A stretch of 64,000 nucleotides of DNA from Streptomyces aurantiacus (GTDB lineage Bacteria; Actinomycetota; Actinomycetes; Streptomycetales; Streptomycetaceae). Positions 54,084-62,893 of the stretch are shown here, piece by piece (within the stretch, counting starts at the first letter, position 1; every line of letters begins with the position of its first letter). The stretch lies in NCBI RefSeq assembly GCF_027107535.1, contig NZ_CP114283.1, positions 7,750,001 through 7,814,000 of the forward strand. The letters run 5' to 3'. The position numbers were made by a program, and so were the translations under genes. The notes below the pieces were generated by a model, which saw only the letters and a program-made list of their open reading frames with translations, was not told where the DNA came from and did no database searches.

Positions 54084-55172
54084 TCAGCCCAGGTTGTGCA
54101 TCCAGCCGTGCTTGTCCTCGGCGACACCGCGCTGGATGTCGAGGAGCGCCTCGCGGAGCCTGACCGTGACCTCGCCGGGTCCGCCACCGCTCTGCTGCCA
54201 CTCCCCCGCGTTGCTCTTGACGGTGCCGACGGGGGTGATGACCGCCGCGGTGCCGCAGGCGAAGACCTCGGTGAGCGTGCCGTTCTCGGCGTCCCGCTTC
54301 CACTGCTCGCTGGAGACGCGGGCCTCCTCGGACCGGTAGCCGAGGTCACGGGCGACCGAGAGGAGCGAGTCGCGGGTGACGCCCTCCAGGATGGAGCCGG
54401 TGAGGGTGGGCGTGACGATCTTGTCCCCGTACACGAAGTACAGGTTCATGCCGCCCAGTTCCTCGACCCACTTGTGCTCGACGGCGTCGAGGTAGCAGAC
54501 CTGGTCGCAGCCCTTGGCGGCCGCCTCGGCCTGCGCGAGCAGGGACGCGGCGTAGTTGCCGCCGGTCTTGGCGTCGCCCATGCCGCCGGGGACGGCGCGC
54601 ACCCGGTCCTCGGAGAGCCAGATGGAGACGGGCTTCACGCCGCCGGGGAAGTAGGCGCCCGCGGGAGAGGCGATGACCAGGAAGAGGTACTCGTTCGCGG
54701 GCCGCACGCCCAGACCGACCTCGGTGGCGATCATGAACGGGCGCAGGTAGAGCGACTCCTCGCCGCCGTGCGCCGGCACCCACGCGCTGTCCTGCCGGAT
54801 CAGCACGTCGCAGGCCTCGATGAAGGTCTCGACGGGCAGCTCGGGCATGGCCAGCCGGCGGGCGGACGCCTGGAAACGCAGGGCGTTCCTGTCCGGACGG
54901 AACGTGGCGACGGAGCCGTCGGGCTGCCGGTAGGCCTTCAGTCCCTCGAAGATCTCCTGCGCGTAGTGCAGGACGCTCGTCGCGGGGTCGAGGGCGAGCG
55001 GGCCGTACGGGACGAGCTGGCCGTCGTGCCAGCCGCGGCCCTCCGTCCACTTGATCGTCACCATGTGGTCGGTGAAGTGGCGGCCGAATCCGGGGCCGGC
55101 CAGGATCGCCTCGCGATCCGCTTCGGACAGCGGGGCCGAGGAGGGCTTGAGCTCGATCGTGGGCGTCGTCAT
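54084..55172 (-). CDS. ilvE: Branched-chain-amino-acid aminotransferase
   Basis: A 362-residue fold-type IV PLP enzyme that catalyses the last step of leucine, isoleucine and valine synthesis and the first step of their breakdown. [20 protein letters not shown] near residue 28, [15 protein letters not shown] near residue 103, and the PLP lysine in [13 protein letters not shown] near residue 208 are conserved. [20 protein letters not shown] follows. ATG 55172 is the start. The 274-base gap upstream holds the leuB terminator and presumably the ilvE promoter; no leader peptide was seen. Confidence 0.96.
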   Translation of the reverse strand: MTTPTIELKPSSAPLSEADREAILAGPGFGRHFTDHMVTIKWTEGRGWHDGQLVPYGPLALDPATSVLHYAQEIFEGLKAYRQPDGSVATFRPDRNALRFQASARRLAMPELPVETFIEACDVLIRQDSAWVPAHGGEESLYLRPFMIATEVGLGVRPANEYLFLVIASPAGAYFPGGVKPVSIWLSEDRVRAVPGGMGDAKTGGNYAASLLAQAEAAAKGCDQVCYLDAVEHKWVEELGGMNLYFVYGDKIVTPTLTGSILEGVTRDSLLSVARDLGYRSEEARVSSEQWKRDAENGTLTEVFACGTAAVITPVGTVKSNAGEWQQSGGGPGEVTVRLREALLDIQRGVAEDKHGWMHNLG

Positions 55173-55395
55173 GAGTGGTGTCCTTCACCGGTTGTGTGTG
55201 TCGGGCCGCGCTCACGCCTGTACTGCCAGTGGCCAGTGTTAGGACGTCCGAGCATTCCCTCATTCCGCGGCTTCGCGTTCGATTATCGCGCGAGATGAGC
55301 GGAATGGGGTCACCACCCGTGCCACGGAGGCCTTGGGGGGCGAAACGGTGTGAATGCGGCCCAGGGGTTGATGGTGGCACCCGGCGAGGCATACG

Positions 55396-55431
55396 AAAAG
55401 CCGCCGGGTGCGGATGCGACCCGGCGGCTTG
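55396..55431 (-). terminator. Terminator of leuB
   Basis: A 12-base stem (AAGCCGCCGGGT and its complement), nine-base loop, followed on the minus strand by TTTT. It lies 16 bases after the leuB stop. Confidence 0.85.
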
Positions 55432-55446
55432 GGTGGTACCGGCGGG

Positions 55447-56487
55447 TCAGCCGGATACTCGGGCGGCGAGCGCGTCGCCGATCTCCTCGGTCGTGCGGGC
55501 CGTGGTGCCGCGCTCCGCGAGGTCGACGGAGACGGCGTCCTCGATGCGGGCGGCCTCGGCCTCGAAGCCGAGGTGACGCAGCAGGAGGGCGACGGACAGG
55601 ACGGTGGCGCTGGGGTCGGCCTTGCCCTGGCCGGCGATGTCCGGGGCCGAGCCGTGCACCGGCTCGAACATCGACGGGAACTCGCCGCTCGGGTTGATGT
55701 TGCCGGACGCGGCGACACCGATGCCGCCGGAGACGGCCGCGGCGAGGTCGGTGATGATGTCGCCGAAGAGGTTGTCGGTGACGATCACGTCGAAGCGGGC
55801 GGGGTCCGTGACGAGGTAGATCGTCGCGGCGTCCACGTGGATGTAGTCCGTGGTGACCTCGGGGAACTCCTCGGCCACCTTGTTGAAGACGTTCGTCCAC
55901 AGGTGACCCGCGAAGGTCAGCACGTTGTTCTTGTGGACCAGCGTGAGCTTCTTGCGGGGGCGGGCCTGCGCGCGGGCGAAGGCGTCCCGGACCACGCGCT
56001 CGACACCGAAGGCCGTGTTCACGGAGACCTCGGTGGCGACCTCGTGCGGGGTGCCCTTGCGGATGGTGCCGCCGTTGCCGGTGTACGGGCCCTCGGTGCC
56101 CTCGCGGACGACGACGAAGTCGATCTCCGGCTGGCCCGCGAGGGGGGTGGCGACACCCGGCAGGAGCTTCGACGGGCGCAGGTTGACGTGGTGGTCGAAG
56201 GCGAAGCGGAGCTTGAGCAGGAAACCGCGCTCCAGGACGCCGGACGGGACCGACGGGTCACCGATCGCGCCGAGCAGGATGGCGTCGTGCTTCTTCAGGG
56301 CGTCCAGGTCGGCGTCGGTGAGGGTCTCACCGGTCGCGTGGTAGCGCTGGGCACCGAAGTCGAAGTCCTTGGTCTCCAGCTTCACATCCTGCGGGAGGAC
56401 GGCCGAGAGGACCTTCAGGCCTTGGGCCACGACTTCCTGACCGATGCCGTCACCGGGGATCACTGCGAGATTGATGCTGCGAGACAT
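55447..56487 (-). CDS. leuB: 3-isopropylmalate dehydrogenase
   Basis: A 346-residue isocitrate/isopropylmalate dehydrogenase that oxidises and decarboxylates 3-isopropylmalate with NAD in leucine synthesis and can do the same for methylmalate on the citramalate route. [18 protein letters not shown] opens the protein, the substrate arginines are in [10 protein letters not shown] and [10 protein letters not shown], and [22 protein letters not shown] contains the metal aspartates. It is transcribed alone, upstream of ilvE on the same strand but separated by a terminator. Confidence 0.96.
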   Translation of the reverse strand: MSRSINLAVIPGDGIGQEVVAQGLKVLSAVLPQDVKLETKDFDFGAQRYHATGETLTDADLDALKKHDAILLGAIGDPSVPSGVLERGFLLKLRFAFDHHVNLRPSKLLPGVATPLAGQPEIDFVVVREGTEGPYTGNGGTIRKGTPHEVATEVSVNTAFGVERVVRDAFARAQARPRKKLTLVHKNNVLTFAGHLWTNVFNKVAEEFPEVTTDYIHVDAATIYLVTDPARFDVIVTDNLFGDIITDLAAAVSGGIGVAASGNINPSGEFPSMFEPVHGSAPDIAGQGKADPSATVLSVALLLRHLGFEAEAARIEDAVSVDLAERGTTARTTEEIGDALAARVSG

Positions 56488-56640
56488 GTCGGCACCCTAC
56501 TCCTCGTCCCACGGGATGACACGGTGCGTCCGCCATACGGACACGACCGGGCGTCCGCCGGAGGGGAGCGCATCAATCTGTCGGTTCCCGTTCACCTGTA
56601 CGTATGGCGGTTGTTGGGGTGTGCTGGGAAGTTCACCGTC

Positions 56641-58251
56641 ATGACCGCGCCTTCCTGGGGGACGCCCCCCGGACCCCCCGTCCCCGACGTCGGCATTCCG
56701 CCGCGTCTCGCACGCCGGATGAGCATGGCGGAGCAGTACGAGTACCTGCGGACGAAGTTCTCCCGCCGCCGCGCCCTGGTGGGTGCGGGCGCGGTGGCCG
56801 GCGGGCTGCTGACCGGCTGTTCCGGCCCGGGTTCCGGTACGGACACGGCGAGCCGGACGGCCTCGCCCCTGTCGGCCTCCCCCTCTCCCGCCGAGCGGGT
56901 GGACGGAGCGGTCGTCACGCCCTTCGGCCGTCATCTCGCCTTCGGCGCGGACCCGAAGACCCAGATGCGGATCTCCTGGCAGGTGCCGCTCGCGGTCAGG
57001 AAGCCGTACGTGCGGGTGGGGCTGCGGCCCACGGAGCTGAGCCGGAAGATCGACGCCGAGGTCCGCGGCCTGCACACGCCCGGCCTCGAAGGCATACGGC
57101 TCGCCCTCGACCAGTACTACCTGCACGCGGCGCTCGACGGCCTGCGGCCCGGGACGACGTACTACTACGGCGTCGGTCACGAGGGGTTCGACCCGGCGTC
57201 CAGGGAACGGCGTTCCACGGTCGGCTCGTTCACCACGGCCCCGGCCCGCGCGGAGAGGTTCGTGTTCACGGCGTTCGGCGACCAGGGCGTCACGCCCGAC
57301 GCGCTCGCCAACGACAAGCTCATCCTCGGCCGGGAACCGGCCTTCCACCTGCACGCGGGCGACATCTGCTACGCGGACGTGACGGGTCATGGCAAGGAGT
57401 CGGACGTCTACGACCCCTCTGCCTGGGACCTGTTCCTCAAGCAGACGGAGACGGTGGCGAAGACGGTTCCGTGGATGGTGACGACCGGCAACCACGACAT
57501 GGAGGCGTGGTACTCGCCGAACGGGTACGGCGGACAGTCGGCGCGCTTCTCGCTCCCGGACAACGGCTTCGACGCGAAGAACGCCCCGGGCGTCTACTCC
57601 TTCACCTACGGCAACGTCGGGATCGTGGCCCTGGACGCGAACGACGTGTCGTACGAGATTCCCGCCAACAAGGGCTACTCGGACGGCCGGCAGACGGCGT
57701 GGCTCGACAAGCGGCTCGGCGAACTGCGCAAGGAGGTGGACTTCGTGGTCGTCTTCTTCCACCACTGCGCCTACTCGACGTCGACGCACGCCTCGGACGG
57801 CGGCGTGCGGGACGCGTGGCTGCCGCTGTTCACCAAGCACCAGGTGGACCTGGTGATCAACGGCCACAACCACGTGTACGAGCGGACCGACGCCATCAAG
57901 AACGGCGAAGTGGGCAGGCCGGTGCCGGTCGGCGCTTCGACCGACCCGACACGGGACGGGATCGTGTACGTCACGGCCGGCGGCGCGGGCAAGAGTCTGT
58001 ACAGCTTCCCCTCGGGGGTGAAGGACAGCTACGAGGGGAAGGCCGCCGACCGGGAGTCCGTGGAGACCTACCACTGGACCAGGTCGCGCGACCAGAACCC
58101 GGACACCGTGGAGTGGTCACGGGTGCGGTACACCGGCTACTCGTTCCTCTCCGTGGAGGCGGAGGCGGGCCCGGCTCCCCGGCTCAAGGTGTCGGCGCTC
58201 GCCGAGAGCGGCAGGCGCATCGACCACTTCGAGGTGCGGCGCGGGGCGTGA
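56641..58251 (+). CDS. Exported metallophosphatase, purple acid phosphatase type
   Basis: A 536-residue phosphatase. The twin-arginine signal FSRRRALVGAGAVAGGLLTG ends at a lipobox-like cysteine (GCSG), so it may be a Tat lipoprotein. A fibronectin-like N-terminal domain (about residues 90-205, MRISWQVPLAVRKPYVRVGL) precedes the metallophosphatase domain: GDQG near 217, HAGDICYAD near 239, TGNHD near 283, FFHHCAY near 373 and NGHNHVYERT near 408 supply the dinuclear metal ligands. ATG 56641 has only a weak ribosome site; an internal ATG (MSMAEQYEYL) is an alternative start. Confidence 0.9.
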   Translation: MTAPSWGTPPGPPVPDVGIPPRLARRMSMAEQYEYLRTKFSRRRALVGAGAVAGGLLTGCSGPGSGTDTASRTASPLSASPSPAERVDGAVVTPFGRHLAFGADPKTQMRISWQVPLAVRKPYVRVGLRPTELSRKIDAEVRGLHTPGLEGIRLALDQYYLHAALDGLRPGTTYYYGVGHEGFDPASRERRSTVGSFTTAPARAERFVFTAFGDQGVTPDALANDKLILGREPAFHLHAGDICYADVTGHGKESDVYDPSAWDLFLKQTETVAKTVPWMVTTGNHDMEAWYSPNGYGGQSARFSLPDNGFDAKNAPGVYSFTYGNVGIVALDANDVSYEIPANKGYSDGRQTAWLDKRLGELRKEVDFVVVFFHHCAYSTSTHASDGGVRDAWLPLFTKHQVDLVINGHNHVYERTDAIKNGEVGRPVPVGASTDPTRDGIVYVTAGGAGKSLYSFPSGVKDSYEGKAADRESVETYHWTRSRDQNPDTVEWSRVRYTGYSFLSVEAEAGPAPRLKVSALAESGRRIDHFEVRRGA

Positions 58252-58312
58252 GGCCCCGCGCCGCACCCCGTGCGGGTGCGGCTCCCGGCTCCTCGGCAGT
58301 GGCCGACGGCGC

Positions 58313-58441
58313 TCAGTGGCCCGTCGAGCCGCCGTTGTCCCTGCGGTCGAGGGCACGCTGCAGCGCCGCGGCGGCGTTCTTTCGGTCGGACTCGCTCGTA
58401 CGGGAGACGTGACGGACTCGGCGGACGGTCGTCTCGGCCAT
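58313..58441 (-). CDS. 42-residue basic protein
   Basis: A short frame from ATG 58441 to TGA 58313, with AAGGAG about ten bases upstream. The product (MAETTVRRVRHVSRTSESDR, then KNAAAALQRALDRRDNGGST, then GH) is basic with an Ala-rich central helix and a polar tail. Codon positions show normal third-base GC bias. No family was recognised. It is convergent with the phosphatase gene. Confidence 0.55.
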   Translation of the reverse strand: MAETTVRRVRHVSRTSESDRKNAAAALQRALDRRDNGGSTGH

Positions 58442-58928
58442 GGTGAATCGACTCCTTGCCTCCGGCAGCGGGCGCCGGAAATGCGATGAGGGGTTACGAG
58501 ACGCCGGAAGGGGCGGGGAGCGGTGCCGCAGGGGTTGCCTGCCAGGGGCTCCGGCTCACGACCGCCATTCGCTTGGTCTAGCGAGACGTTCGGCTCCTAC
58601 AAAGCTAGGTGAGGACCGCGCATCTGTCTGCACAGTTACTCGGACTTCCTACTATCTGAGACGGCAACTTGGGTCACACCGCTCCGACCTGCACTTACGG
58701 TGTGGAGCGGTCAGCCGCTCCACCGTCGTGGACGCGCTGCCCCTCCCCCTCGGTCTCGCGGGAAGCCGCGAAGAAGACCCTGCGACCCGCCTGCCGTCCC
58801 CTCTTACTGAACGGCGCATCAGCAATCCGATGTCTGATGCTGTCGGATTCCTTGACATGCCCCAGCACCCCCTCCACTCTCACATTCACCGGTCAGTCAT
58901 CGGATGACTTCGACAGGAGGGGTTCCAC
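58442..58928 (+). promoter_or_regulatory. Regulatory region of the GH97 gene
   Basis: A 487-base gene-free region. At 58816-58849 two inverted repeats are interleaved: GCATCAG (58816-58822) with CTGATGC (58834-58840), and AATCCGA (58824-58830) with TCGGATT (58843-58849). Directly after them TTGACA (58852-58857), a 17-base spacer and CACTCT form a likely promoter. The repeats thus sit where a repressor or activator would bind. The GH97 ribosome site AGGAGGGG follows. Confidence 0.6.
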
Positions 58929-60842
58929 ATGGCGGTCCCATCCCGGACCCGCACGATCGCACTGACGCTCTGTTCCGCACTCCTCGCCACCGCCGCGGCA
59001 ACGCTCCCGGCCCGCGCGGAGAACCCGGCGCCCGCCACCTCCTGGGAGGTCCGCGGCCCCCACGGCTCCCCCACGGCGGTGGTCTCCCTGGACCCGGCGG
59101 ACGGCCGCCCGGCCCTCGCGGTGGGACGTGCCGGCCGCACGGTCCTCGAACCGTCCCCCCTCGGCCTGGTCACCGAACGGGCCGACTTCTCCCGGGGGTT
59201 GACCCTCACCGGCCGCTCCGACCGGACGGTCACCGAGCGCTACACCGTCCCGACGGGCAAGTCCCACGAGCGCTCGGTGCGGATGACCGAGTCCCGCTTC
59301 CGCTTCCGCACGGCGGCCGGAGCCCGCATGGACCTGCTGACCCACGTCGCCCGGGACGGCGTCGCCTACCGTTACGTCCTGCCCGACGACCAGGGCGACG
59401 TGGTCCGAGAGGCCTCCGCCTTCACCCTCCCCGCCACCGCCGAGGCGGTCGTCAGCCGCTACCGCGCGGACAACGAACTCCCCTTCACCCGCTACCCGTC
59501 GGCGGCCTCGGCGCCGGCGGGCGCGTACTCGATGCAGGCCCTGTTCACCACGGACGGCGGCCATGCGCTGATCGCCGAGTCGGATCTCTCCGGCAGCTAC
59601 GCGGGCGCCCACCTCACCCACGCCGCCGGCTCGCCGACGTTCGGCGTGGGTCTGTGGAACGACGAGCCGGTCCGGGTGTCCGGCAGACTCACGACCCCCT
59701 GGCGCGCGGTGGTCACCGGCGACCTCGCGACGGTCACCGAGTCGACGTTCACCGACGACCTCGCCGCGGGGTCCCGTGTCCGCGACACCTCTTGGATCAA
59801 GCCCGGCGCGGCCCTGTGGACATGGCTGGCGGGCGGCAAGGAGGCGGGCCAGAGTCTGGCGGCGCAGAAGAAGTACGTCGACTACGCGGCCGAGCGGAAC
59901 TGGCCGTACGAAGTCGTCGACGCGGGCTGGTACTTCAAGCCCGGCGAATGGGAGGTCATCGACCCCGACTGGCAGACGAACAGCTGGATGCCCGAGCTGG
60001 TGCGCCACGGCGAGGAGCGCGGTGTCGGCATCCACGTCTGGCTCCACTACACCCTCTTGACCGACCCCGCCGAACGGGAGAAGTGGCTGTCCACGCTGGA
60101 GCGTTGGGGCGTCAAGGGCGTGAAGATCGACTTCATGGACTCGGAGTCGCAGGAGCGGATGGCCTGGTACGACGACATCCTCGCGGCCACCGCGAAGCAC
60201 CACCTGCTGGTCAACTTCCACGGCTCCACGATCCCGAAGGGCATCCAGCGCACCTGGCCGCACGTGATGACCCTGGAGGGCGTCGGCGGCGAGGAGAAGC
60301 GCAACAACACCGCCGAGCAGCTCGCCGTGCTCCCCTTCACCCGCAACGTCATCGGCTCCATGGACTTCACCCCGGGCGCCTTCCACCGCCCGTTCCGCCC
60401 CAACGCCGGTTCCGACGCGGGCGAGTTGGGCCTGACCGTCCTCTACGAGTCCGGCATCCAGAACCTCGCCGGCACCCCGGAGTCGTACGAGGCCCGGCCT
60501 CAGGCCCGCCGCTTCCTGGAGGAACTGCCCACCGGCTGGGAGGAGACGCGCCTGCTCACCGGCGACCCGGGACGCTCCGCCGTCCTGGCCCGCCGTGCGT
60601 CCGACGGCCGCTGGTTCGTCGGCGGCACGTTCGCCGGCGCGGCCCGCAGCGTGGACGTACCGATGCGGCTGGGGGCGGGAAGGTGGCTCGTGGAGACCGT
60701 CACCGACGGTCCGTCGGGGCTGGTCCGCGCACCGCACGTCGTCCGCGGCGGCGGCACCCTCACCGTGCCCGTCGTGGCGGACGGGGGCTTCGCGGCGCTG
60801 GCCTGCCGCTGGTACGCGGGCCGCACGAGCTGCGACCGCTGA
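58929..60842 (+). CDS. Secreted glycoside hydrolase family 97 enzyme
   Basis: A 637-residue exported alpha-glycosidase. The signal peptide (about residues 1-30, ending ARA) is followed by the GH97 N-terminal beta sandwich (about 33-270), a TIM barrel (about 275-540; WIKPGAALWTWLAGGKEAGQ, YEVVDAGWY) and a C-terminal sandwich. KGVKIDFMDSESQERMAWYD near residue 400 carries the barrel aspartate that is the nucleophile in the retaining alpha-galactosidase branch, and MTLEGVGGEEK near 448 gives a possible acid. The family includes inverting alpha-glucosidases and retaining alpha-galactosidases; the aspartate favours the retaining type. Confidence 0.88.
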   Translation: MAVPSRTRTIALTLCSALLATAAATLPARAENPAPATSWEVRGPHGSPTAVVSLDPADGRPALAVGRAGRTVLEPSPLGLVTERADFSRGLTLTGRSDRTVTERYTVPTGKSHERSVRMTESRFRFRTAAGARMDLLTHVARDGVAYRYVLPDDQGDVVREASAFTLPATAEAVVSRYRADNELPFTRYPSAASAPAGAYSMQALFTTDGGHALIAESDLSGSYAGAHLTHAAGSPTFGVGLWNDEPVRVSGRLTTPWRAVVTGDLATVTESTFTDDLAAGSRVRDTSWIKPGAALWTWLAGGKEAGQSLAAQKKYVDYAAERNWPYEVVDAGWYFKPGEWEVIDPDWQTNSWMPELVRHGEERGVGIHVWLHYTLLTDPAEREKWLSTLERWGVKGVKIDFMDSESQERMAWYDDILAATAKHHLLVNFHGSTIPKGIQRTWPHVMTLEGVGGEEKRNNTAEQLAVLPFTRNVIGSMDFTPGAFHRPFRPNAGSDAGELGLTVLYESGIQNLAGTPESYEARPQARRFLEELPTGWEETRLLTGDPGRSAVLARRASDGRWFVGGTFAGAARSVDVPMRLGAGRWLVETVTDGPSGLVRAPHVVRGGGTLTVPVVADGGFAALACRWYAGRTSCDR

Positions 60843-60853
60843 CACCCGCCCGA

Positions 60854-60895
60854 CCGGCGCCCCGCGCGAAGGAACGCCCGCGCGGGGCGCCGGTG
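60854..60895 (+). terminator. Terminator of the GH97 gene
   Basis: A 16-base perfect stem (ACCGGCGCCCCGCGCG and its complement) with a ten-base loop, followed by GGTTTTGG, 12 bases after the stop. Confidence 0.8.
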
Positions 60896-61010
60896 GTTTT
60901 GGCCAGGACCCGGGCAGGGGTGGTCGCGCACGCACGCCGCCCCCGGCCCGGAGGGATGCGTCCGGGGCGGGGGCGGTTCAGTGAGACGTCTGCCCGTGTA
61001 CGGGGACGTC

Positions 61011-62642
61011 TCAGCCCATGTGCGGGTACGGGTAGTCGGTCGGCGGGACCAGCGTCTCCTTGATGGCGCGGGTCAGCGTCCAGCGCATCAGGTTCTGCGG
61101 GGCGCCCGCCTTGTCGTTGGTGCCGGACGCGCGGCCGCCGCCGAAGGGCTGCTGGCCGACGACGGCACCGGTCGACTTGTCGTTGATGTAGAAGTTGCCC
61201 GCCGCGTAGCGGAGCTTGTCCATCGTGTACGCGGCGGCAGCGCGGTCGCCCGCGACGACCGAGCCGGTGAGGGCGTAGTCCGACACCGACTCCATCTGGG
61301 TCAGCATCTCCTCGTACTGGTCGTCCTCGTAGACGTGCACGGCGAGGAACGGGCCGAAGTACTCCGTCGTGAAGACCTCGTTGGCCGGGTCGGAGCACTC
61401 GACGACGGTCGGGCGGACGAAGTAGCCGACCGAGTCGTCGTACGTGCCGCCCGCGACGATCGTGCAGCTCGGGTCCTCGACGGCCCGGTCGATCGCGGCC
61501 TTGTTCTTGGCGAAGGACCGCTCGTCGATGACCGCGCCGATGAAGTTCGACAGGTCGGTGACGTCACCCATCGTGATGCCGTCGATCTCGGCCGCGAACT
61601 CCTCCTTGAAACCGGAGTTCCAGATGGAGGCGGGGATGTAGGCGCGCGAGGTGGCGCTGCACTTCTGGCCCTGGTACTCGAAGGAGCCCCGGGTGAGCGC
61701 CGTCTTGAGGATCGCGCGGTCGGCGCTCGGGTGCGCGACGACGAAGTCCTTGCCGCCGGTCTCGCCGACCATCCGCGGGTACGTGCGGTACTTCTCGATG
61801 TTGTTGCCGACCGTCTTCCACAGGTACTGGAAGGTCTTCGTGGAACCGGTGAAGTGGATGCCGGCGAGGTCGCGGTGCTCCAGGGCGACGTTCGAGACCT
61901 CGATGCCGTCGCCGGTGACGAGGTTGATGACGCCCTTCGGCAGGCCCGCCTCCTCCAGGAGCCGCATGAGCAGCACGGCGGCGTGGGTCTGCGTGGGGGA
62001 CGGCTTCCAGACGACGACGTTGCCCATGAGAGCCGGGGCCGTCGGCAGGTTGCCCGCGATCGCCGTGAAGTTGAACGGCGTGATCGCGTAGACGAAGCCT
62101 TCGAGCGGGCGGTGGTCGAGGCGGTTCCACACGCCCGGCGAGTTCGCCGGCGGCTGCTCGGCGAGCAGGTCACGGGCGTAACTGACGTTGAAGCGCCAGA
62201 AGTCGACGAGCTCGCAGGGACAGTCGATCTCGGCCTGCTGGGCGGTCTTGGACTGGCCGAGCATGGTCGAGGCGGCGAGGGTCTCGCGCCACGGGCCCGC
62301 CAGCAGTTCGGCGGCGCGCAGGATGATCGCGGCGCGGTCGTCGAAGGACATCGCGCGCCAGGCGGGTGCGGCGGCGAGGGCCGCGTCGATCGCGTCCTGG
62401 GCGTCCTGCTCGGTGGCGTTCGCGTACGTGCCGAGCCGCGCCTTGTGATTGTGCGGCTGTACGACGTCGAAGCGCTCGCCGCCGCCCATCCGCTTCTCGC
62501 CGCCGATGGTCATCGGCAGGTCGACGGGGTTCTCGGCGAGCTCCTTGAGCTTCGCCTCTAGGCGGGCGCGCTCGGGAGAGCCGGGGGCGTAGCCGTGCAC
62601 CGGCTCGTTGACGGGGGTGGGGACCTGGGTGACGGCGTCCAT
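61011..62642 (-). CDS. L-glutamate gamma-semialdehyde (1-pyrroline-5-carboxylate) dehydrogenase
   Basis: A 543-residue aldehyde dehydrogenase that oxidises glutamate semialdehyde to glutamate with NAD, the second step of proline breakdown. KPSPTQTHAAVLL, FTGSTKTFQYLWK, the glutamate of MVGETGGKDFVV and the catalytic cysteine of YQGQKCSATSRAYIP are in order; the C-terminal QQPFGGGRASGTNDKAGAP is typical of P5CDH. ATG 62642 follows GAGGTAGCTC. It lies 251 bases downstream of proline dehydrogenase, with a hairpin-rich element between. In many proteobacteria the two enzymes are fused as PutA; here they are separate. Confidence 0.95.
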   Translation of the reverse strand: MDAVTQVPTPVNEPVHGYAPGSPERARLEAKLKELAENPVDLPMTIGGEKRMGGGERFDVVQPHNHKARLGTYANATEQDAQDAIDAALAAAPAWRAMSFDDRAAIILRAAELLAGPWRETLAASTMLGQSKTAQQAEIDCPCELVDFWRFNVSYARDLLAEQPPANSPGVWNRLDHRPLEGFVYAITPFNFTAIAGNLPTAPALMGNVVVWKPSPTQTHAAVLLMRLLEEAGLPKGVINLVTGDGIEVSNVALEHRDLAGIHFTGSTKTFQYLWKTVGNNIEKYRTYPRMVGETGGKDFVVAHPSADRAILKTALTRGSFEYQGQKCSATSRAYIPASIWNSGFKEEFAAEIDGITMGDVTDLSNFIGAVIDERSFAKNKAAIDRAVEDPSCTIVAGGTYDDSVGYFVRPTVVECSDPANEVFTTEYFGPFLAVHVYEDDQYEEMLTQMESVSDYALTGSVVAGDRAAAAYTMDKLRYAAGNFYINDKSTGAVVGQQPFGGGRASGTNDKAGAPQNLMRWTLTRAIKETLVPPTDYPYPHMG

Positions 62643-62754
62643 GAGCTACCTCTTCCGAGTGAATGCCTGGTTTCGGCCCGTGAGAGCCGAAGTCGTGTCC
62701 GTATGTTTGGCGGCGGTCAGGGCTTGACCGTCATGAGCTCGCTGCGGCGTGCGA

Positions 62755-62881
62755 GTGAGAAGCCCCCACGGGGGCGGAGTCACGGGTTCCGTAACTCCTT
62801 TCCGGAGCCGGGTCGGCTCAGCCGACCGATGGGCGGTAGCTGCCGTCGCCCAGGATGCACCTGGGTGCCGACAGCTACCGC
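62755..62881. other. Compact multi-hairpin element between the proline catabolic genes
   Basis: Three hairpins in 127 bases: GTGA-paired arms around GCCCC/GGGGC (62755-62783), GGTCGGC/GCCGACC (62811-62827), and a long arm GCGGTAGCT/AGCTACCGC enclosing GTCG/CGAC and CCCAGG/CCTGGG (62833-62881). The first hairpin, with its GTGAGAAGCCCCC start and GGAGTCAC end, resembles the right end of IS200/IS605 TnpB elements of Streptomyces as I remember them. No transposase remains. It could be a remnant, a small non-autonomous element, or an intercistronic RNA structure. Confidence 0.5.
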
Positions 62882-62893
62882 TCGCCTTCAACG

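Noticed and set aside
53946-54349. Short overlapping frames around the ilvE 3' end
   Set aside because: Shadow frames of ilvE and its terminator with no independent start signals.
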